Of a stretch of 64,000 bases of DNA, positions 57,718-64,000 are shown piece by piece (position 1 is the first letter of the stretch; each line of letters starts with the position of its first letter). This stretch comes from Polynucleobacter sp. UK-Mo-2m-Kol15. GTDB taxonomy: Bacteria; Pseudomonadota; Gammaproteobacteria; Burkholderiales; Burkholderiaceae. A program made the translations under genes and the position numbers. The DNA lies in NCBI RefSeq assembly GCF_018881505.1, contig NZ_JACVQC010000001.1, forward strand, positions 1,533,927 through 1,597,926, in the 5' to 3' direction. The notes under the pieces are model-generated. The model was not told the origin of the DNA, ran no database searches, and worked only from the letters and a program-made list of their open reading frames with translations.

Positions 57718-59184
57718 TCAGAGTTTGCTAACAGCAATATGCTGCAGCAGATTAATCACGGACGGATGAATAATGTCAGTGAACGGTTTTGGATAAACAC
57801 CCATTCCGATCACGCAGATAGAGAGCACAGCCATCATGAAGAACTCACGGGCATTGAGATCTTTTAATTCCTCGACATGTTGGTTGGCAATCGCGCCGAA
57901 GAATACGCGCTTTACCATCCATAAGGAATAAGCAGCACCCAGAATCAAAGCGGTTGCCGCCAAGATGCCAATCACAAAGTCATAATCTACGGCACCCAAA
58001 ATCACCATAAACTCACCGACAAATCCTGATGTTGCAGGTAAACCGCAGTTCGCCATTGCCATCAATACCGCAAAAGCTGTAAACGCAGGCATACGGTGAA
58101 CCACCCCACCGTAATCAGCTATCTGGCGGGTATGCATACGGTCATACAATACGCCAATTGAAAGGAACATTGCACCCGCTACAAATCCATGGGAGATCAT
58201 CTGCACAATACCGCCCTCAATACCCAGCGGACTAAAGAGGAAGAAGCCAAGAGTCACAAAACCCATATGCGCTACTGATGAGTAAGCAACCAACTTCTTC
58301 ATATCCTTTTGGACCAAAGCCACGGCACCAACATAAATAACAGCAACCAAAGATAGGAAGATCACAAATGGTCCAAGGAACTGACTTGCATCTGGAGCAA
58401 TCGGGAGAGAGAAACGCAAGAAACCATAAGCACCCAGCTTCAACATAATCGCAGCCAAGACCACAGAACCGCCTGTTGGTGCCTCAACGTGAACATCTGG
58501 TAACCAAGTATGTAATGGCCACATTGGCACTTTTACAGCGAACGCCATGAAAAAGGCAAAGAATAGGAGGATTTGCTCAACAATATCGAGGCGGGCATTA
58601 TGCCAAGCCAATATGTCAAAAGTATTGGTTGCGTTATACAAGTACAACATAGCAATCAAGGTCAACAATGATCCAAGCAAGGTGTACAAAAAGAATTTGA
58701 AAGCCGCATAGATACGGTTATGACCGCCCCACACACCGATGATGATGTACATCGGAATAAGGGTTGCCTCGAAGAATACATAGAACAATAAGGCATCTAG
58801 AGCAGCGAATACACCAATCATTAATCCAGAGAGAATCAAAAAAGAGGCCATATACTGAGAGACCTTCTTATCAATAACCTCCCATGCAGCAATGACAACA
58901 AAAATATTGATGAATGCAGTTAAAACAATGAACCAAACGGAGATGCCGTCGATACCTAAGTGATAGTTAATATCGTAGCGAGGAATCCAGCTCGTCTTTT
59001 CAACAAACTGCATACCAGGATTGGCGATATCAAATTGCATCACTAGAGGAAGAGTTGCAATAAAGCCAAGAACAGAGCCTATGAGAGCCAACCAGCGGAC
59101 ACCGGAGGTCGGCTTCTCTGAGCCGAAGAACAGAATAATGATGCCGAAAAAAATCGGGATCCAGATGGCGTAAGAAAGAATCAT
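57718..59184 (-). CDS. nuoM: NADH-quinone oxidoreductase subunit M
   Basis: 488 aa antiporter-like membrane subunit of complex I. YHLGIDGISVWFIVLTAF, VFFEATLIPMYIIIGVWGG, FAVKVPMWPLHTWLPDVHVE and KDMKKLVAYSSVAHMGFV are conserved, carrying the proton-channel Glu and Lys residues. Pairs with NuoL, NuoN in the membrane arm. Starts at ATG 59184, 24 bp after nuoL. Confidence 0.97.
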   Translation of the reverse strand: MILSYAIWIPIFFGIIILFFGSEKPTSGVRWLALIGSVLGFIATLPLVMQFDIANPGMQFVEKTSWIPRYDINYHLGIDGISVWFIVLTAFINIFVVIAAWEVIDKKVSQYMASFLILSGLMIGVFAALDALLFYVFFEATLIPMYIIIGVWGGHNRIYAAFKFFLYTLLGSLLTLIAMLYLYNATNTFDILAWHNARLDIVEQILLFFAFFMAFAVKVPMWPLHTWLPDVHVEAPTGGSVVLAAIMLKLGAYGFLRFSLPIAPDASQFLGPFVIFLSLVAVIYVGAVALVQKDMKKLVAYSSVAHMGFVTLGFFLFSPLGIEGGIVQMISHGFVAGAMFLSIGVLYDRMHTRQIADYGGVVHRMPAFTAFAVLMAMANCGLPATSGFVGEFMVILGAVDYDFVIGILAATALILGAAYSLWMVKRVFFGAIANQHVEELKDLNAREFFMMAVLSICVIGMGVYPKPFTDIIHPSVINLLQHIAVSKL

Positions 59185-59208
59185 GATGGCTACTTAAGTA
59201 ACAAAGGC

Positions 59209-61269
59209 CTAGCGAACAAAAGGCAGGTAAGCGTACAAAACCCAAGCGAGCAAAACCGCCAAGCCTGCAATCATTGCAAAGGCATAGTGATAGAGATAAC
59301 CGGATTGCAAATGGCGAATCACCGCTGAAAAGCGCCCTACTGCATGCGCACTACCATTAACCAAGAAGCCATCGATAGCCTGTTGATCACCGCGATGCCA
59401 CAAGACGCCGCCGATCCACAACAAACCTTTGGCGAATACCACTTGGTTTAAATCGTCGAGATAGTATTTGTTATCCATCAATTTCTTGATGGGGGCAAAT
59501 GCTTGAGCTACTACGCCAGGCAGTTTTGGGGCCCAGAGGTAGCCAATTGCTGCGGTCAAGACACCTAGAACAACCAAAAGCAATACCGGGGATGTCAGTG
59601 AATGCATCGCCATCGCGATTGGGCCATAAAACTCATCCTCTAACTCTTTCATGACTGGATGGCGAGCTAGATCAATAAAAATAGAATCGCCGAAATAGGT
59701 ACCAAACAATAATGGAGTAATTGTGTAATAACCGATGATGACCGATGGAATAGCCAGAAGCATCAAGGGCAATGTCACAACAAATGGTGATTCATGTGGT
59801 TTTTGACCGGGAGCCAAACCATGGTGCGCATGGTCATCACCCTGCTCTGCATGATCATGATGGTGATCGTGCGCATGGGCATCTTCATGACCCCAACGTG
59901 CTTTGCCATGGAATACATAGAAATACAGACGGAATGAATACAAGGCCGTTACGAAGACACTTGCCATCACTGCGAAGTAAGCAAAACCGGATCCAGGAAT
60001 ATGGCTAGCAGCTACAGCTTCGATGATGGAGTCTTTTGAATAGAAGCCTGAAAAGAATGGTGTACCAATTAATGCCAAATTACCCAATAACATCATTAAA
60101 CAAGTGATAGGCATATACTTCCAAAGACCGCCCATCTTGCGCATATCTTGCTCATGGTGCATACCCAAAATCACGCTGCCTGCTGCAAGGAATAAGAGCG
60201 CCTTGAAGAATGCGTGTGTCATCAAATGGAAGATAGCAATCGGATAGGCGGATACACCCAAAGCGATAGTCATATAACCCAACTGAGAAAGCGTTGAATA
60301 AGCGACAACCCGCTTGATATCGGTCTGGACTATGCCCAAGAATCCCATGAATAGAGCAGTGATAGAACCAATCACCAGGATGAAGCTTAATGCCACATCA
60401 GATAACTCAAACAACGGTGACATGCGCGACACCATGAAGATGCCGGCAGTAACCATCGTTGCAGCGTGAATCAATGCGGAAATAGGGGTTGGACCCTCCA
60501 TCGAATCGGGCAACCAGACATGCAATGGAAACTGTGCAGATTTACCCATTGCACCAATGAAGAGACAGATACAAGCTACGGTGACTAAATTCCAGCTAGT
60601 GCCCGGCAATGTTTGCGCAGCTAATGTGGTGTTCTGAGCAAAGATCACGTCGTAGTTCATAGAGCCAGTGCTGGCTAAAAGGAGCCCAATACCTAGAATG
60701 AAACCAAAGTCACCAACACGGTTCACTAAAAAGGCTTTCATATTTGCAAACACGGCTGATTGGCGCTCAAAGTAGAAACCAATCAACAAATAAGAAACCA
60801 CGCCCACTGCCTCCCAACCGAAGAATAATTGCAAGAGGTTGTTACTCATTACCAACATCAACATGGCAAAGGTAAAGAGTGAGATGTATGAGAAGAAGCG
60901 GTTATAGCCCTCTTCGCCCTTCATATAACCAATAGTGTAAATATGAACCATCAAGGAGACGAAGGTCACAACACATATCATAGTAGCTGACAGTGGATCA
61001 ATTAAGAAGCCAATATCGAGATTGAGCTCACCTAATTGCATCCAGCGATAGACGGTGCCATTGAAATAGAAACCATCCATCACCTGAACGAGCACGAAGC
61101 AAGAGAGAACGAAAGAGATCATTACGCCAAGAATGGTTACAAACTGGCAGGCACCGTTACCGATGCGATTACCGCCTAATTTAGTACCGAATAATCCGGC
61201 AATAACTGAACCAAATAGTGGTGCAAGCGGAATTGCACAGAGAACAGGAAGAGTTAAGGTCAATTGCAT
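59209..61269 (-). CDS. nuoL: NADH-quinone oxidoreductase subunit L
   Basis: 686 aa distal membrane subunit with about 16 helices and a long C-terminal lateral helix. Conserved blocks include FFGWEAVGVVSYLLIGFYF, KSAQFPLHVWLPDSMEGPTP and TDIKRVVAYSTLSQLGYM. A His-rich loop (10 His within residues 461-484) interrupts the C-terminal half. Lies 2 bp after nuoK. Confidence 0.97.
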   Translation of the reverse strand: MQLTLTLPVLCAIPLAPLFGSVIAGLFGTKLGGNRIGNGACQFVTILGVMISFVLSCFVLVQVMDGFYFNGTVYRWMQLGELNLDIGFLIDPLSATMICVVTFVSLMVHIYTIGYMKGEEGYNRFFSYISLFTFAMLMLVMSNNLLQLFFGWEAVGVVSYLLIGFYFERQSAVFANMKAFLVNRVGDFGFILGIGLLLASTGSMNYDVIFAQNTTLAAQTLPGTSWNLVTVACICLFIGAMGKSAQFPLHVWLPDSMEGPTPISALIHAATMVTAGIFMVSRMSPLFELSDVALSFILVIGSITALFMGFLGIVQTDIKRVVAYSTLSQLGYMTIALGVSAYPIAIFHLMTHAFFKALLFLAAGSVILGMHHEQDMRKMGGLWKYMPITCLMMLLGNLALIGTPFFSGFYSKDSIIEAVAASHIPGSGFAYFAVMASVFVTALYSFRLYFYVFHGKARWGHEDAHAHDHHHDHAEQGDDHAHHGLAPGQKPHESPFVVTLPLMLLAIPSVIIGYYTITPLLFGTYFGDSIFIDLARHPVMKELEDEFYGPIAMAMHSLTSPVLLLVVLGVLTAAIGYLWAPKLPGVVAQAFAPIKKLMDNKYYLDDLNQVVFAKGLLWIGGVLWHRGDQQAIDGFLVNGSAHAVGRFSAVIRHLQSGYLYHYAFAMIAGLAVLLAWVLYAYLPFVR

Positions 61270-61271
61270 GC

Positions 61272-61580
61272 CTAGCCTTTTAGGTGGTCAAGGTCTTCAG
61301 CATTAATGGTGTCTACCTTACGGAAGAGAACAACCAAGATTGCCAAACCGATAGCCGCCTCAGCAGCAGCCACAGTCAAAATAAAGAATACGAATACTTG
61401 ACCAGCCATATCACCCAAATAATGAGAGAAGGCTACAAAGTTCATGTTCACCGAGAGGAGCATCAATTCAATGGCCATTAAAAGCACGATGACGTTCTTG
61501 CGGTTCAAGAAAATACCAACCACGCTAGTCGCAAACAAAATTGCACCAAGCACTAAGTAGTGCGCTAAGGTAATAGTCAT
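61272..61580 (-). CDS. nuoK: NADH-quinone oxidoreductase subunit K
   Basis: 102 aa, three helices, with the proton-pathway Glu in [20 protein letters not shown] and a second Glu in [11 protein letters not shown]. Normal length. Overlaps nuoJ by 4 bp (ATGA). Confidence 0.97.
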   Translation of the reverse strand: MTITLAHYLVLGAILFATSVVGIFLNRKNVIVLLMAIELMLLSVNMNFVAFSHYLGDMAGQVFVFFILTVAAAEAAIGLAILVVLFRKVDTINAEDLDHLKG

Positions 61581-62224
61581 TTTTTCCCCCCGCGTGCATC
61601 TTGCTTGGCAGCCATATCTGAATCCATCTTGATAATGCGCATACGATCGGCAGAGTTCACATTCACCTGCTCGTGGATATTTTGGGATTTAGAGTCCTTG
61701 CGATTACGCAAAGTCAATGCAACGGCAGCAATAATGGCTACCAACAGAATCACACCTGCAACCTCGAAGGCGAAAACATAATCAACAAAAATTAGCATAC
61801 CCAAGGCATGCGTATTACTTGTTGCCATCTCCTCGAGCATCGGCTGCACTGGAGCACTAGTACCGATAAAGCTACGAATCAAGACGATAGACAACTCCAA
61901 TACAATGACCGCACCCATCAAGAAGGCTACAGGTAAGAATTTCTTGAAGTCGCGTCGCAAATGCTCAAGATCAAGATCCAGCATCATGACTACGAATAGG
62001 AAGAGCACCATTACTGCGCCGACGTAGACAAGAATCAAAGCCAAACTTAAGAACTCCGCCTTCAGAAGCATCCATAAGCCAGAAGCACAGAAGAAAGCTA
62101 AAACTAAGAACAGTGCGGCATGCACCGGATTGCGTGCAGTAATCACGCGCAGCGCTGATAGCACCAAAAGTCCGGCAAACGCGTAAAAGAAGGCTACAAA
62201 TAATGTAGAGGTATCGAATGTCAT
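61577..62224 (-). CDS. nuoJ: NADH-quinone oxidoreductase subunit J
   Basis: 215 aa, five helices, with [36 protein letters not shown] (the pi-bulge helix region) and a hydrophilic C-terminal tail of ~45 residues rich in Lys/Asp, longer than in E. coli. 21 bp after nuoI. Confidence 0.96.
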   Translation of the reverse strand: MTFDTSTLFVAFFYAFAGLLVLSALRVITARNPVHAALFLVLAFFCASGLWMLLKAEFLSLALILVYVGAVMVLFLFVVMMLDLDLEHLRRDFKKFLPVAFLMGAVIVLELSIVLIRSFIGTSAPVQPMLEEMATSNTHALGMLIFVDYVFAFEVAGVILLVAIIAAVALTLRNRKDSKSQNIHEQVNVNSADRMRIIKMDSDMAAKQDARGGKK

Positions 62225-62245
62225 ATGTCGTTGTGCTCTATTCGA

Positions 62246-62737
62246 TTAACGATAAGGCGCATCAGCTGCGCGGTTAGCGGCAATATCTTTTTCATACTTA
62301 TCACCTACTGCCAAGAGCATTTCTTTGGTGAAATATAAATCCCCACGCTTATCACCGAAATACTCAAAAATATTAGTCTCGACAATAGCGTCAACTGGGC
62401 AAGCCTCTTCGCAGAAACCACAGAAAATACACTTTGTTAAGTCAATGTCATAGCGACTGGTGCGACGCGTACCGTCATCACGCTCAGCAGTTTCAATTGT
62501 GATAGCGTAGGCAGGACAAACAGCCTCACATAATTTGCAGCCAATGCAACGCTCTTCCCCATTTTCATAGCGGCGCAAAGCATGCAAACCACGGAAGCGA
62601 GCAGATTGTGGTGTTTTCTCCTCGGGGTATTGGACGGTAATTTTTGGTTTAAAGAGATAGCGACCAGTAATCGACATACCGACCAAAATATCTCTCAGCA
62701 TCAAGCTATCAAGGAATTGGGAGATTTTCTTAAACAT
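62246..62737 (-). CDS. nuoI: NADH-quinone oxidoreductase subunit I (ferredoxin-type)
   Basis: 163 aa subunit carrying clusters N6a/N6b. Two [4Fe-4S] motifs: [12 protein letters not shown] and [12 protein letters not shown]. An amphipathic N-terminal helix region precedes them. 11 bp after nuoH. Confidence 0.98.
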   Translation of the reverse strand: MFKKISQFLDSLMLRDILVGMSITGRYLFKPKITVQYPEEKTPQSARFRGLHALRRYENGEERCIGCKLCEAVCPAYAITIETAERDDGTRRTSRYDIDLTKCIFCGFCEEACPVDAIVETNIFEYFGDKRGDLYFTKEMLLAVGDKYEKDIAANRAADAPYR

Positions 62738-62748
62738 GATTGATCAAC

Positions 62749-63822
62749 TTATTTCCAAATATTCAGTGGGGAAACAACCCAAGCGCCAACAACTACCACC
62801 CAGAATACGGAGATGGGAATAAAGATTTTCCAGCCCAAACGCATGATTTGGTCATAGCGATAGCGTGGCAATGTGGCACGCAACCAGATAACACAAGACA
62901 AGAGGAAAAAGGTTTTGGCAAACAACCAAAAGAAGCCAGGGATATCGCGAAGAATTGGCAAGTCAACGATAGGCAACCAACCACCCAAGAACATGGTGGA
63001 AGCCAATGCGGCGATCAAAATCATATTGGCATATTCGGCCAAGAAGAACATCGCAAACGCCATGCCAGAGTACTCAACCATGTGGCCAGCAACAATCTCA
63101 GACTCGCCCTCAACTACGTCAAATGGATGGCGATTGGTTTCAGCTACACCAGAGATAAAGTAAATCAAGAACATCGGCAGCAATGGCAGCCAGTTCCAAG
63201 ATAGGAAATTCAAGCCTATGCTAGCAAAGTATCCCTGCTCTTGTGAAGCAACAATCGTGCTCAGATTCAAAGAACCGGAAGTTAGCAACACAGTAACTAA
63301 TGCAAAGCCCATGGCGATTTCATAGGAAATCATTTGCGCTGAAGCGCGCATAGCACCCAAGAATGGATATTTAGAGTTAGAAGACCAACCCGCCAAGATC
63401 ACGCCATAAACACCAATAGATGAGATTGCTAAAACGTAGAGCAATCCAGCGTTGACATCAGCCAGAACCATTTTGGCTTGGAATGGGATTACAGCCCAAG
63501 CAGCGAAAGCCGGCATAATCACCATGACTGGAGCAATGAAATACAGCACTTTGCTAGCTTGAGTTGGAGAAATAATCTCCTTCATCAATAACTTCAAGGC
63601 ATCAGCAATTGGCTGCAACAAACCTAAGGGACCAACACGATTCGGTCCAAGGCGGATATGCATCCAGCCGATTAACTTACGCTCCCAAAGGGTCATGTAA
63701 GCAACAGCGCCAAACATCGGCAACACGATAATCACAATGCGTACCAAAGCCCAAACGAGTGGCCATAGTGAGCCGAAGATAGCCTCACCTTGAGTAGTAA
63801 TGAGGTTCAAGAAATTATCCAT
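62749..63822 (-). CDS. nuoH: NADH-quinone oxidoreductase subunit H
   Basis: 357 aa subunit forming the quinone chamber, eight or nine helices. Signatures: [57 protein letters not shown] and [18 protein letters not shown]. It follows nuoG by 8 bp. Confidence 0.98.
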   Translation of the reverse strand: MDNFLNLITTQGEAIFGSLWPLVWALVRIVIIVLPMFGAVAYMTLWERKLIGWMHIRLGPNRVGPLGLLQPIADALKLLMKEIISPTQASKVLYFIAPVMVIMPAFAAWAVIPFQAKMVLADVNAGLLYVLAISSIGVYGVILAGWSSNSKYPFLGAMRASAQMISYEIAMGFALVTVLLTSGSLNLSTIVASQEQGYFASIGLNFLSWNWLPLLPMFLIYFISGVAETNRHPFDVVEGESEIVAGHMVEYSGMAFAMFFLAEYANMILIAALASTMFLGGWLPIVDLPILRDIPGFFWLFAKTFFLLSCVIWLRATLPRYRYDQIMRLGWKIFIPISVFWVVVVGAWVVSPLNIWK

Positions 63823-63830
63823 CTCGTCCC

Positions 63831-64000
63831 TTATACCTTACTAACAGTTACTGGACCAAACATCGATCCCAATTGAGCGCTAGCTATTGTTCCCGCAGAA
63901 ATTCTGACGGCAGCCTTAGCTAGGTTCGCTTCTAATGTGGCAGGCAAATCTGTTGAATGACCACCCTGGGTCACTCGCACAGCATCACCCTCTTTCAAGC
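63831..64000 (-). CDS. nuoG: NADH-quinone oxidoreductase subunit G, 3' end only
   Basis: The minus-strand frame from the window edge to the TAA at 63831-63833 gives 56 residues, starting [13 protein letters not shown], with [19 protein letters not shown], and ending [12 protein letters not shown]. This matches the C-terminal molybdopterin-dinucleotide-binding-like domain of NuoG and lies where nuoG is expected, ahead of nuoH. The rest is outside the window. Confidence 0.85.
   Translation of the reverse strand, partial: LKEGDAVRVTQGGHSTDLPATLEANLAKAAVRISAGTIASAQLGSMFGPVTVSKV

Noticed and set aside
62740..63204. 154-aa plus-strand ORF opposite nuoH
   Set aside because: Low-complexity Gln/Asn/His-rich antisense translation of nuoH codons; no ribosome site.

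Overview
The window reads as a chromosomal segment of a free-living betaproteobacterium of the Burkholderiales. A streamlined, moderate-GC freshwater genus such as Polynucleobacter is my best guess. The support is gene order (carA-carB-greA; rlmE-ftsH-folP-glmM followed by pstSCAB-phoU-phoB-phoR; mltD-gloB-methyltransferase-rnhA-dnaQ; nuoG-N), very tight packing (several stop/start overlaps and two convergent pairs with no gap), and Bug/TctC and DUF1178 families typical of the order. I see no tRNA, rRNA, insertion sequence, phage gene or CRISPR array. The longest gene-free stretch is 15170-15456 (287 bp).

Region 1 (1-24 kb) is devoted to phosphorus. It starts with the 3' part of a ZnuD-like TonB receptor, then polyphosphate kinase PPK2, a PlsC-type acyltransferase, and a divergent operon of a PlcP-type phosphoesterase, a GT4 glycosyltransferase, diacylglycerol kinase and an OlsB-like N-acyltransferase. 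Next come exopolyphosphatase, a small cysteine-rich GDCCVxC protein, a Tat-exported PhoX phosphatase, a kinase-fold DUF2252 protein, an arsenate reductase with a small upstream ORF, and an outer-membrane beta-barrel coupled to a secreted phosphoesterase. After a CorA transporter, MgtC and a small Lys/Asp-repeat protein comes the minus-strand pstSCAB-phoU-phoB-phoR cluster. PhoB-box-like 11-bp direct repeats lie in front of ppk2, the plsC/plcP divergent promoter, ppx, phoX and pstS. The region therefore looks like a PhoB regulon gathered beside its own regulators, covering Pi uptake, phosphate-ester cleavage, polyphosphate turnover and replacement of phospholipids by glycolipid and ornithine lipid.

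Region 2 (24-46 kb) is mostly conserved housekeeping: glmM, folP, ftsH, rlmE, a YhbY protein, DUF4149, greA, carB, carA, prpE, mltD, gloB, a YafS-like methyltransferase, rnhA and dnaQ. An RND efflux pair sits between rnhA and dnaQ, where other proteobacteria have these two genes adjacent.

Region 3 (46-55 kb) is metabolic and transport: a tartrate/D-malate-type dehydrogenase, a SprT-like protein, a Bug-type solute-binding protein, an old-yellow-enzyme oxidoreductase, methylmalonate-semialdehyde dehydrogenase and a polar amino-acid ABC transporter. Region 4 (55-64 kb) holds DUF1178, a Nudix hydrolase and the minus-strand complex I genes nuoG (3' end) to nuoN, closed by a clear intrinsic terminator.
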